Shown in pieces: positions 35,532 to 43,774 of a stretch of DNA of 64,000 nucleotides (positions are counted from its first letter, which is position 1; the number at the start of each line of letters is the position of its first letter). This DNA is from Chloroflexota bacterium. GTDB taxonomy: Bacteria; Chloroflexota; Anaerolineae; Anaerolineales; Anaerolineaceae. The notes under the pieces were generated by a model that was not told where the DNA came from, did no database searches, and was given only the letters and a program-made list of their open reading frames with translations. The position numbers and the translations under genes were made by a program. The stretch covers positions 1 to 64,000 of the forward strand of contig JAKQJC010000024.1 of the NCBI GenBank assembly GCA_029561345.1, written 5' to 3'.

Positions 35532-37097
35532 TTAGCCTCCATTTGGGGATGTGGATTGAGGTACATTCAAAGGAAAAACGATGGTAAAGGTGGTGCCAGA
35601 GCCCACCTCACTGGTCACGTCAATGCTTCCCTGGTGCGCCAGCACCATGCTCTGAATCAGGGATAAACCCAGGCCAGTTCCCTGCCCGGCTGGTTTTGTG
35701 GTAAAGAACGGCATAAAAATCTGAGCGCGCACCTCAGGTGTCATGCCGCTGCCCGTGTCTGAAATTTCCAGTACCAGGTTTTGTTTTTCCTGATTAAAAT
35801 GCGTGTGAATAAATATTTGCCCGTTGGTATGAATGGCATCTCGCGCATTGGTGAGCAAGTTAATGATAATTTGAGCAATCTGGTTGCGGTTGCAGCACAG
35901 CAGCGGCAAAGGTTCATCCAGCTCGGTCACCACGCGGATATTGGCCCAGCTGCGCAGCTGATGTTCAATCAACAGCAGGGTTTCGCGCACAATCTGGTTG
36001 AGATCGCAGTTTTCGTGCTGACCGGTGGATGCCCGCGAATATTGGAGCAGCGATTGGATGATTTTAGCGCCGCGCCAGCCGTTGCGGTGCACCATTTCCA
36101 GGTCAGACAGCAGCCGTTCTATTGAAACGGCTGTTCCCTGGCGCAAGTCATTCAAAAGATCTTCCGTTTGGCCGGTGATGATCTGGAAAGGCGAGTTCAG
36201 TTCGTGGGCAATGCCGGCCGCCAGGGTGCCCAGGTCGGCCAGCCGCTGCGTGGTGCTCATCGATTCTTCAATCCGTTTGCGCTCAGTGATATCCCGCAGC
36301 ACAAAAACAATGCCATCCAGCAGGTTTTCCATTTGCAACGGATAGGAGGCCACCGAAAAACAGCCGGTAAATTTAGTCAGCGACACCTCGCCCTGCAGCG
36401 TCATCAGATAAGCAAAATCTTCCGGTGGATCAAACAAGAGCTCTGAAATGGGTTTACCGATAACGTCCCTGAAAGTCAAATTCAGCCGTTCCACTGCCGT
36501 CATATTGCAGCGCAGCACCGTTCCGGTAGAGTCGGTCAGGATAATCAGTTCAGGGATGCTGTCCACAATGGACATCCATTCCATCTTGATGCGGCTGAGC
36601 ATGGCTTCAAAACTTTTTTGGGCCGAAATGTTCTTAATCGTGCCTATGCCGGCCAGTTCACCCTGGTAAGGCACCCGCGCCACATGGGTGATGACAGGAA
36701 TCTCGGTTTGCTGGTCTTTGTGAAGCAGCGACAATTCATATTCCTTCACCATATCGCGGCCGGCGGTGGTCTGCTGGTACATATCCGCAATCCGCGCGCG
36801 GTCTTTCGGCGCGACCACGGTCAGGTAAGATCCCCCCTGCAATTCCCCCACCGAATAGCCCAACAGTCTTGCCAGCGCCGGATTGATATAAGTGAAGGCG
36901 CCGTGTTGAATTACAAAAACGCCATCTTGAATGGTTTCCAAAACAAAACGGTCACGCTCGTCCGTGGCATATTTTTCTACCAGGCGGCGTGACAGTTCAA
37001 GCTGATCGCGCAGCGATTGCACCTCGCGCTCCAATTCCTGGATGCGCTGCGGCGCAGTCATTGGATGATGGTCATCAGCAGATACGTTACCAGCCAT
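35532..37097 (-). CDS. PAS-PAS histidine kinase, soluble
   Basis: 521 residues without membrane helix. N-terminal coiled coil (15-45), PAS about 50-160 (VLETIQDGVFVIQHGAFTYINPAL), PAS about 170-285, then AAGIAHELNSPFQ with the phospho-acceptor His about 297, NARDAI, DTGSGM and [11 protein letters not shown]. Its catalytic core is closely similar to that of the 1615-residue kinase, so the two probably arose by duplication. The first codons overlap the end of the HD-GYP gene by 11 bases. Confidence 0.93.
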   Translation of the reverse strand: MAGNVSADDHHPMTAPQRIQELEREVQSLRDQLELSRRLVEKYATDERDRFVLETIQDGVFVIQHGAFTYINPALARLLGYSVGELQGGSYLTVVAPKDRARIADMYQQTTAGRDMVKEYELSLLHKDQQTEIPVITHVARVPYQGELAGIGTIKNISAQKSFEAMLSRIKMEWMSIVDSIPELIILTDSTGTVLRCNMTAVERLNLTFRDVIGKPISELLFDPPEDFAYLMTLQGEVSLTKFTGCFSVASYPLQMENLLDGIVFVLRDITERKRIEESMSTTQRLADLGTLAAGIAHELNSPFQIITGQTEDLLNDLRQGTAVSIERLLSDLEMVHRNGWRGAKIIQSLLQYSRASTGQHENCDLNQIVRETLLLIEHQLRSWANIRVVTELDEPLPLLCCNRNQIAQIIINLLTNARDAIHTNGQIFIHTHFNQEKQNLVLEISDTGSGMTPEVRAQIFMPFFTTKPAGQGTGLGLSLIQSMVLAHQGSIDVTSEVGSGTTFTIVFPLNVPQSTSPNGG

Positions 37098-38607
37098 AGA
37101 GTTTTAGAAAAGCGTCTACGATCCTTGGATCAAACTGGATGCCTGATTTTTCCCGGATATATTGGCGGGCTTTTTCAAGCGACCATGAATCGCGATAAGG
37201 CCGGCAGGAGCGCAGGGCATCCCATACATCCACCACGGCAAAAAGCCGCGCCGCAAATGGAATTTGCTCGCCGGCCAACCCCATTGGATACCCTGATCCA
37301 TCCCAGTGTTCGTGATGGAAATAAGGAATATCCAGGGCCGGACGCAGATAATCAATCGGTGAGAGCATCTGGTAGGCAAAAGCCGGATGCTGCCGCATCA
37401 CCTGCCATTCTTCGCCAGCCAGATCTCCGCCTTTGTGCAAAATATGGTCTGGCACGCCAATTTTGCCAATATCGTGCAGTAAAGCGCCGCGGCGGATGTG
37501 CACAATTTGCGCTTCAGGCACATTCATAAACCGGGCCAGGTTCACGGTCATCTCTGACACCCGCCGGGCATGGCCTTCGGTCTCGCCGTCTCGCAGTTCC
37601 AGGGCTCTCACCAGACCTTCCAGAGTGCTGTCATAGGCCAGGCTCAGTTCGCGGTTGGTTTCCTGAAGCCTGAGGAAGAGGGTGGCGTTTTCAATGGCAA
37701 TGGCGGCCTGGCCTGCCAGTGCGTTGAGAAAATCAAACCATTCCTGATCGGCGGCCAGCACCGTGCGGGTGAAGATCTCCATCACGCCTTCCAGGCGGTC
37801 CTTGGTCACCAGCGGCACGCCAATATAGGTGAACGGATCTTCAAAGTCAAGGTCCAAAGCCTGGCGCATGCTCTCAGGCAGATCGGTGACATTTTCAACA
37901 ATAACCATCTGCCTTTCCAGAGCCGCCCTGCCCGCCAATCCCTGACCCAATTCCAGGGTCATATCTTGCACAATCGGCGTCCAGAAACCTTTGCTGGCAA
38001 ATTGCACCAACATCTGATTATCGCGATTGTACAGCAAAATTGAGGCTGCGTCCACATCCAGGCGGCTTAAAACATATTCCAAAATGGTTTCAAGATTTGC
38101 CTGCATGTCAAAGTTCTTCAAGATGGCATTGTCAATGCTTCTCAGCGCCGAAAGTTGCTGCATCTGATGGCGGATTTTTTCATCAGAGCGTTTTCTCTCG
38201 GTCACGTCCCGGCCAACGGCATGAAATTCCGTGATCTGGCCCTGCACATCGAACAAAATGGCCCGCAGCGTCCAATCAAACCAGCGCATTTCTCCCGTGC
38301 GGCAGCGCGTGCGCAGCACAATCCGGGTCACCGGGTTGTGCTGGTTTAGCATCGACAGCCGGGTCTCAAGCTCGGCCCGGTCAGCGGGTTCCATCTGGCT
38401 GGCAAAACTGGCATAAGGATCGCCTTCTTCAACGGTAAAATATCGTTTGAACACCGCGTTGGCAAAAGCCAGCTGCCCGGCTATGCTAAACCGGCAGGTC
38501 AGTTCGGTCTGATCTTCCACAAGGACACGGTAACGAATCTCGTATTCATCGAGCGCGCGTGTCTTTTCTTCCAAAAGGGCCTTAAGCCGGTCAGCTTCAT
38601 CTGTCAT
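37087..38607 (-). CDS. PAS-GAF-HD-GYP protein, probable c-di-GMP phosphodiesterase
   Basis: 506 residues from MTDEADRLKA. PAS about 15-145 (ends AVGRDVTERKRSDE), GAF about 165-310 with GLAGRAALER and YIGVPLVTK, then HD-GYP: GHARRVSEM, LLHDIGKIGVPDHIL (His-Asp about 377) and HHEHWDGSGYP (GYP about 440). All metal-binding residues of the class appear present, so hydrolysis of c-di-GMP is likely. Start at 38607 is chosen because an extended -10 TGGTATAAT ends six bases upstream, giving a leaderless transcript. First gene of the five-gene signalling operon. Confidence 0.9.
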   Translation of the reverse strand: MTDEADRLKALLEEKTRALDEYEIRYRVLVEDQTELTCRFSIAGQLAFANAVFKRYFTVEEGDPYASFASQMEPADRAELETRLSMLNQHNPVTRIVLRTRCRTGEMRWFDWTLRAILFDVQGQITEFHAVGRDVTERKRSDEKIRHQMQQLSALRSIDNAILKNFDMQANLETILEYVLSRLDVDAASILLYNRDNQMLVQFASKGFWTPIVQDMTLELGQGLAGRAALERQMVIVENVTDLPESMRQALDLDFEDPFTYIGVPLVTKDRLEGVMEIFTRTVLAADQEWFDFLNALAGQAAIAIENATLFLRLQETNRELSLAYDSTLEGLVRALELRDGETEGHARRVSEMTVNLARFMNVPEAQIVHIRRGALLHDIGKIGVPDHILHKGGDLAGEEWQVMRQHPAFAYQMLSPIDYLRPALDIPYFHHEHWDGSGYPMGLAGEQIPFAARLFAVVDVWDALRSCRPYRDSWSLEKARQYIREKSGIQFDPRIVDAFLKLYGW

Positions 38608-38684
38608 GGTTTCATTATACCAGATAAGGCTTTGCACCTTCTGCGGTAAAAAGGCATCCGGCGTCTCCAATTTTAAGCCAAGAA

Positions 38685-38807
38685 TCACCAGTGCACTTTC
38701 TTTTCCGCTGATCTGGTCTTGGAAAATAAAAACAGGCCCCAACCCAACAAGACAATCAGAGTTATCAGGCCCGCAAAAGCCAGAATCATCCGCGTTCTTA
38801 ACGACAT
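38685..38807 (-). CDS. Small single-helix membrane protein
   Basis: 40 residues: MSLRTRMILA, then a hydrophobic helix to about residue 30 and a basic tail ending KKVHW. CTGGAGGTGCAGC precedes the ATG, a good ribosome site. It lies upstream of the HD-GYP gene on the same strand. No family recognised; it could also be the remnant N-terminus of a membrane sensor. The remaining bases to 39006 show AT-rich promoter-like sequence (TATAAT near 38920-38926) and no other gene. Confidence 0.5.
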   Translation of the reverse strand: MSLRTRMILAFAGLITLIVLLGWGLFLFSKTRSAEKKVHW

Positions 38808-39006
38808 GCTGCACCTCCAGAAAGATTCTTGGCCCCATCCGCGGTCATCCACTTCAATAAAAGGCGTGTTATTACCAGCTTCATATGGAATGATCCCGGC
38901 AAATATTCAGAAATACCTTATAATAAGGATATTATATTAGCATGCTCCATCAAATACCAGCTCATTTCATGATTTTTGGCGATCCACGCCAAAAAAGGCA
39001 GGCATT

Positions 39007-40125
39007 ATGGCAAAACATATTGGCATTTTAACCGCTGGCAGCGATGCCCCCGGTCTGAACGCCGCCATTCGCGGCATCGGCAAAGCCGCGCAATCTTACG
39101 GCATGCAGGTCACCGGCTTTCACGATGGTTTCGTTGGCCTGGTGAAAGATCAATCCACCCCCATTGAAAGCAGCGCCCTTTCCGGCATCCTCACCTCAGG
39201 CGGCACCTTCCTCGGCACCAGCCGGGAAATGCCCAACCAGGTGGTCAGCAGCGGTAAAACCAAAGATATGACCGCCGCGGCCGTGGCCACCTACCAGCGC
39301 CACAAGCTGGACGCCCTGGTTTGCCTGGGCGGCGATGAAACCCAGCAAATGGCCCACCTGCTCTCGCAGCACGGCCTCAATATCATCTCCCTCCCCAAGG
39401 CCATTGATAACGACATTGCCGAAACCGACACCACCATCGGTTTTGATACCGCCGTGGGCGTGGCAGCCGAAGCCATTGACCGCCTGCACAGCACTGCCCA
39501 CAGCTCTCACCGCATTATCATTGTCGAAATCATGGGCCATGATACCGGCTGGCTGGCTCTGGGCGCAGGCATTGCGGGCGGTGCGGATGTCATCCTCATC
39601 CCCGAAATCCCCTACGATGTGGAAAAAATTGCCGCCGCCATTCTGGAACGTAATCAGAAAGGCAAACGCTTCAGCCTGATTGCCGTCTCGGAAGGCGCCA
39701 TGTCAAAGGAAAATGTGAACTTTTTCGCCAATGCGCGTAAGATGAACGCCCGCCTGCGCACGGGCGATGCCAAAGCCAGCGTGGAAGAACGCCTGGAATA
39801 CATTGAAAGCCGCTTCACCGGCAACACCCTGCTGCTGGCCAACCGTCTCGAGGCCCTCACCCAGCTCGATGCGCGCATCACCATCCTCGGCTACCTGCTG
39901 CGCGGCGGCACTCCCAACGCCCATGACCGCATGCTGGCCACCCAGCTCGGCACCGCTGCCATTGACCTGGTAAAAGCCGGCCGGTTTGGCTTCATGGTGG
40001 GCGTGCACGGCCGCGATATTGTTCCCGTGCCGCTGGACAGGGTTTCCGGCCAGCACAAGACCATCCCTCTCGATCATCCCTGGCTGGCTTCAGCCCGCCA
40101 GGTGGGCACCAGCCTGGGAGATTAA
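39007..40125 (+). CDS. 6-phosphofructokinase, phosphoryl donor uncertain
   Basis: 372 residues of the PFKA fold. GILTAGSDAPGLNAAIRG, TSGGTFLGTSR, CLGGDETQQM, PKAIDNDIAETDTTIGFDTA and the EIMGHDTGWLALGAG segment are visible. Donor use in the family depends on two positions (E. coli 104 and 124): Gly/Gly for ATP, Asp/Lys for PPi. Here they are Glu111 and Lys131, so PPi or mixed use is plausible. The normally conserved Thr before IDND is Ala. Phosphorylates fructose-6-phosphate in glycolysis. Single gene with its own terminator. Confidence 0.9.
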   Translation: MAKHIGILTAGSDAPGLNAAIRGIGKAAQSYGMQVTGFHDGFVGLVKDQSTPIESSALSGILTSGGTFLGTSREMPNQVVSSGKTKDMTAAAVATYQRHKLDALVCLGGDETQQMAHLLSQHGLNIISLPKAIDNDIAETDTTIGFDTAVGVAAEAIDRLHSTAHSSHRIIIVEIMGHDTGWLALGAGIAGGADVILIPEIPYDVEKIAAAILERNQKGKRFSLIAVSEGAMSKENVNFFANARKMNARLRTGDAKASVEERLEYIESRFTGNTLLLANRLEALTQLDARITILGYLLRGGTPNAHDRMLATQLGTAAIDLVKAGRFGFMVGVHGRDIVPVPLDRVSGQHKTIPLDHPWLASARQVGTSLGD

Positions 40126-40148
40126 ACTTCCATTTTCGCTTCAACTTC

Positions 40149-40187
40149 AACGCCGGAACACCGCATCAGAATTCCGGCGTTTTTTTA
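40149..40187 (+). terminator. Terminator after the phosphofructokinase gene
   Basis: AACGCCGGAA (40149-40158) pairs with TTCCGGCGTT (40172-40181), followed by a T-run. Confidence 0.92.
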
Positions 40188-40316
40188 TTTACTTTTCACC
40201 CCTTGACTCTCCAGCCGCTGGATGGCTTATACTGGCAGCAGTGATCACACCTGATGCAGTCTGCTGAAACGTCAACCCATGTTTCGATGATTGGAGAGAA
40301 AAATGCCTCTTTTGGG

Positions 40317-40356
40317 TTAAATAAATCAGAGCGGCTGTTCCAAAACAGCCGCTCTG
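40317..40356 (-). terminator. Terminator after phaR
   Basis: CAGAGCGGCTGTT (40327-40339) and AACAGCCGCTCTG (40344-40356) form a 13-bp stem; on the minus strand ATTTATTT follows. Confidence 0.8.
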
Positions 40357-40361
40357 ACTGA

Positions 40362-40853
40362 TCATTCTTCTTCACCCTGCCGCAGGGCCTTCACTTCGGC
40401 CGTCAGGGCATCCACCTGGCGGATCAAATCGCGAATATTTTCTGATGGCGCCGGCTCTTCAGCTTCATATGGATTCACCAGCACCACACGCAAACGTTCC
40501 GCCTCAACCGGCGTCAGGGCACCCTGGGTTTCTGCCGCCACCAGGCGCTGCAAAATCTCGTCATTCACCCGCCGCGCCAGCCACAGCGCATCTGCGGCCG
40601 CTGCCACGGCGTCATTGCCAGCCCGCAGCAGGCGGGTGAGAAAACGCAGCGGCAGGGGCATGCCGCCCTGCTTTTGTTCTTCCAGAATCACCTGCACCAG
40701 AGTCTGCACCGTCAGATCCTCGCCCGTCAGGTGATCAAGCACCCGCACCTCTTCGCCATTGCGCACCAGGCCGGCAATTTCATCCAGGGTAATGTAGCGC
40801 CGGCCCCGGGAATCGTACAACTTGCGGTTGGTGTAGCGTTTAATCTCCAGCAT
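40362..40853 (-). CDS. phaR: PhaR-type polyhydroxyalkanoate/phasin regulator
   Basis: 163 residues. The N-terminal 65 residues (IKRYTNRKLYDSRGRRYITLDEIAGLVRNGEEVRVLDHLTGEDLT) match the PHB_acc_N DNA-binding domain of PhaR. The rest is helical and ends in a coiled coil DLIRQVDALTAEVKALRQ. PhaR binds polyhydroxybutyrate and represses phasin genes in proteobacteria. The phasin-like gene ends three bases upstream, so they form one operon under two palindromic sites. No PHA synthase gene is in the window. Confidence 0.88.
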   Translation of the reverse strand: MLEIKRYTNRKLYDSRGRRYITLDEIAGLVRNGEEVRVLDHLTGEDLTVQTLVQVILEEQKQGGMPLPLRFLTRLLRAGNDAVAAAADALWLARRVNDEILQRLVAAETQGALTPVEAERLRVVLVNPYEAEEPAPSENIRDLIRQVDALTAEVKALRQGEEE

Positions 40854-40856
40854 GGC

Positions 40857-41195
40857 TTACTTGGCGCGTTCTTTTTTCAGCTCTTCAATCTGGCGGCTCA
40901 GTTCAGCTATTTTGGACATCAGGGTGTCCACATCCGCCTTGGTCGCCGCGGCGGGTTCGTCGCGCTGTTGGTTCTGGCGGCGTTCCTTGTCCATCTTTTC
41001 GCGCCGGTCGGCCATTTCGCGCATCAATTTGCGCGCGTCTTTTTCGGCAATTTCACCGCGTTCCACCAGGCGGTCCACAAAGTTTTCCAGTTCGTCCTGA
41101 GCCACCACGGCCGCGCCAATGCTGGCCAGCATCACCCGCCGCGCCAGGTCATAGAGCGGGGCATGCTTGCGTTCTTCATCTTTCTTTTCAGTCAT
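40857..41195 (-). CDS. Phasin-like protein
   Basis: 112 residues from MTEKKDEERK, with GGAGGATGATCAA upstream; a longer frame would start inside the operator region. Hydrophobic helix LYDLARRVMLASIGAAVVAQDEL followed by a charged coiled coil (ADVDTLMSKIAELSRQIEELKKE), the build of PhaF/PhaI-type phasin-like proteins. Would coat polyester granules or act as a structural partner of PhaR. Confidence 0.82.
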   Translation of the reverse strand: MTEKKDEERKHAPLYDLARRVMLASIGAAVVAQDELENFVDRLVERGEIAEKDARKLMREMADRREKMDKERRQNQQRDEPAAATKADVDTLMSKIAELSRQIEELKKERAK

Positions 41196-41218
41196 TTGAT
41201 CATCCTCCGCAAAAGAAT

Positions 41219-41267
41219 TGACGCACTGCGTCATAAACATTATAACGCAATGCGTCACGAATTGCAA
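41219..41267 (-). promoter_or_regulatory. Phasin-phaR promoter with two palindromic operators
   Basis: Minus-strand TTGCAA (41262-41267) and TATAAT (41239-41244), 17 bases apart. Two 15-bp palindromes, TGACGCACTGCGTCA (41219-41233) and TAACGCAATGCGTCA (41243-41257), are centred 24 bases apart; one lies over the transcription start, the other between the boxes. Their TGC/GCA core suits autoregulation by PhaR. Confidence 0.8.
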
Positions 41268-41280
41268 GCCCCATTTGAAA

Positions 41281-41321
41281 ATAAAAAACTCCCTCCTGGA
41301 GAGTAAAAAGAGGAGGGAGTT
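41281..41321 (-). terminator. Terminator of the beta-glucan operon
   Basis: AACTCCCTCC (41287-41296) and GGAGGGAGTT (41312-41321) form the stem; on the minus strand TTTTTTATTTT follows, so it ends the GH94 transcript. Confidence 0.88.
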
Positions 41322-41346
41322 ATCAGCAAGACCCGCCCGGTCTCTG

Positions 41347-43764
41347 CTAACCAAAAAGAAGGGTGGCCTTCACCCGGCCGCTGGAGCCGGCTGGAAGCAC
41401 CGGCAGGATATCCCCCTCCACCGGCCGGCCGTCCAGTTCAAGCTGCACGCGCCCACGGGCCACATGCTGCGGATTGACCACTTCGATCTCATACGTCGCG
41501 CCGCGAAACTGGCGCGTAGCTTTAAAACCGTCCCATTCCGCCGGAATGCACGGCGTCACGCGCAGCCCCTGATAAGCCGGCTGGACGCCCAGCAAATACT
41601 GGGTGGTCGCCAGGTACATCCAGGCTGCCGTGCCCGAAAGCCAGCTGTTGCGCGCCAGGCCAAACTGGGGATGTTCATCGCCCAGAATGTTCTGCGGGTA
41701 CACATAGGGCTCGCACTCATAGATTTCAATCTGGTCGTTGCGCCCGGCCGGATTGGTCTGGCGGTAATAGCGGAAGGCCCGCTCACTGTTGCCCACCAGC
41801 GCCTCGGCCACCATCACCCACGGGTTCACATGCAGGAAAATACCGCCGTTCTCTTTGGCCCCCGGCGGATAGGTGGTGATGCCGCCTCGCGAGGGATCAA
41901 AGCCGTTGAAGCCCGGCGCGCTCAGCTTGATGCCAAAATCGGTGCTCAGGCGGGCGGCCACGGCCTCTAGCGCGCTTTGGGCATGTTCCGGGCTGGCAAA
42001 GCCCGCCATCACCGGCCAGGCCTGGCCGTAAGTGTAGATCTGCCCGGCATCGTTCTGTGCCGAACCCAGCGGCTGCCCGGTTTCATCATAGTAGCTGCGG
42101 TACCAGGCACCGTCCCAGCCCCATTGTTCCACGCGCCCGCGCATGATATCATAATCGCCACGCCATTCGGCCGCCTGGGCAGTTTTGCCTAAAAATTCTG
42201 CCAGGCCAATCATCTCCTGCAGGGCGCGGCCATAAAGGCAGGCTGCCAGCAGCGATTCCGAGCCGGTCGGCAGGTTCATCGTATCGTTCCAGTCGGCAAA
42301 GCCCAGCAGCGGCAGGCCGTGAGCGCCGGTGTTCTGGCGGGTGAAAGTCAGCGCGCGGCTGAGATGGTCATAAACACTGGCCTGCTCCAGCGCAACGCCC
42401 TGCTTGTCCTTCTCATAAAACGGCAAGACCCTATCCAGCAGCGAAAAATCGCCGGTTTCCTTCAAATAGGCGCAAGCCGTCAGCACTGCCCACAGGTGAT
42501 CATCACAGTAGTAATGTGGGCGGTCCTCGCGTTCCCGCGAATCGCCCTCGGTGGCCACCAGGGTCAGCGGGTTGAGCTGGTGCATGGCCGAACCGTCGCG
42601 CTTTTGCACCTGCAGCAGCATCAGCAGCAGGTCGCGCGCCTGCTCCGGGGCCAGGCTCATCGCGCCCAGCGCATCCTGGGCGCTGTCGCGGTAACCAATG
42701 CCGCGCGCCCCAAACCCCAGCTGGTAAAGTGAAAGATAACGCGACCAGTTGAGGGTGGTCATGCACTGGCGCGGGTTGTGGATGTTCAGCATGGCGTTCA
42801 TCGCCGCATCGGGTGTTTGCACCTGCTGGCGGTTCAGCAGGCTGTTCCAGCCTGAAGCCAGTTCAGCCAGGGCTGCCTCAGCCGCGCCCGGCCGGCCCAA
42901 TGCATCCGCCTCGGCCATTACGGCCTGCCGGTCCGCTTCCTGCCCCAGCAGCACCACAAAACGGCGGCTTTCGCCGGGTTTCAACGTCCCCAGCGGCAGC
43001 ATCAGCGCGCCGATATTATCGCCGCGGCGGGCTTCATGGCAGCCCAGCTCGGCGGCCTTCAAGGCCAGGGGCTGCCCCCAGGTGGTATATTCATGCCCGC
43101 CCAGAAAATGCTGCCGTTCCGTCTCAAAAGAGCTGGCCGGCAGGCTGGCAGTGAAGTAATTTAGAGCCGTATCCCGCTTCATGAAGGCATATTGCAGCAG
43201 AATCACCTGCCCGCCGGGCGTGCGCACGGCATCAGACTGCATGGTTTGCGGCACCCAGTCGGCATTGGTGAACTGCTTGAGGGCGTCGAAATGGGTGAAC
43301 TCCACCACCGGCACAGCATCCACCGTCAGGGGGTGCGAATTGTTATTGCTGACCTTCACCAGGCGCAGCTCGCAGGCCTTGCCGCGCGGCACAAAAATGG
43401 TCACATCGCAGGCCAGGCCGTCTTTCTCGGAAAGGATGCGTGTGTAGCCCAGGCCCACCCGGCACTCATAACGGTCCAGAGCGGTCAGGCAGGGGGTGAA
43501 GAAGGGTGAAACCAGCTCATAGCCCGCTTCCGTGTGCCGCCGCAAATACAGGGTGGAACCTTTAAAATCACCGGCTGGCGTCTGCGGAATGTATTTGGTA
43601 ATGCGGTTCAGCGCCGGATCCTGCTTGCACAGCAGCGCGCCGCCAGTATGGTCCACAAAGCCGCCAAAAGCCAGCGTGCCAATGTAATTGATCCACTTCA
43701 CCGGCGTCTTGGGGTCGGTGATGACGTATTCGCGCCGCGCATCATCAAAATAACCGTACTGCAT
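41347..43764 (-). CDS. GH94 beta-glycoside phosphorylase, possibly chitobiose phosphorylase-like
   Basis: 805 residues from MQYGYFDDARREY (GATGAGGTAAAC upstream). GH94 enzymes cleave beta-linked disaccharides with phosphate. GIGYRDSAQDALG, QKRDGSAMHQLNPLT, YCDDHLWAVLTACAYLKETGD and GFADWNDTMNL (catalytic Asp491) are visible. It differs from the cellobiose phosphorylase two genes upstream at the sugar-binding loop (REREDRPHYYCDDHLW instead of NDDPAWL) and resembles N,N'-diacetylchitobiose or longer-cellodextrin enzymes. Donor substrate is therefore open. Last gene of the operon; no signal peptide, cytoplasmic. Confidence 0.9.
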   Translation of the reverse strand: MQYGYFDDARREYVITDPKTPVKWINYIGTLAFGGFVDHTGGALLCKQDPALNRITKYIPQTPAGDFKGSTLYLRRHTEAGYELVSPFFTPCLTALDRYECRVGLGYTRILSEKDGLACDVTIFVPRGKACELRLVKVSNNNSHPLTVDAVPVVEFTHFDALKQFTNADWVPQTMQSDAVRTPGGQVILLQYAFMKRDTALNYFTASLPASSFETERQHFLGGHEYTTWGQPLALKAAELGCHEARRGDNIGALMLPLGTLKPGESRRFVVLLGQEADRQAVMAEADALGRPGAAEAALAELASGWNSLLNRQQVQTPDAAMNAMLNIHNPRQCMTTLNWSRYLSLYQLGFGARGIGYRDSAQDALGAMSLAPEQARDLLLMLLQVQKRDGSAMHQLNPLTLVATEGDSREREDRPHYYCDDHLWAVLTACAYLKETGDFSLLDRVLPFYEKDKQGVALEQASVYDHLSRALTFTRQNTGAHGLPLLGFADWNDTMNLPTGSESLLAACLYGRALQEMIGLAEFLGKTAQAAEWRGDYDIMRGRVEQWGWDGAWYRSYYDETGQPLGSAQNDAGQIYTYGQAWPVMAGFASPEHAQSALEAVAARLSTDFGIKLSAPGFNGFDPSRGGITTYPPGAKENGGIFLHVNPWVMVAEALVGNSERAFRYYRQTNPAGRNDQIEIYECEPYVYPQNILGDEHPQFGLARNSWLSGTAAWMYLATTQYLLGVQPAYQGLRVTPCIPAEWDGFKATRQFRGATYEIEVVNPQHVARGRVQLELDGRPVEGDILPVLPAGSSGRVKATLLFG

Positions 43765-43774
43765 GTTTACCTCA

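Noticed and set aside
40203-40356. Small RNA or short ORF between pfk and phaR
   Set aside because: TTGACT and TATACT are 19 bases apart and the five-codon ORF MPLLG is too short to support; the hairpin is explained as the phaR terminator.
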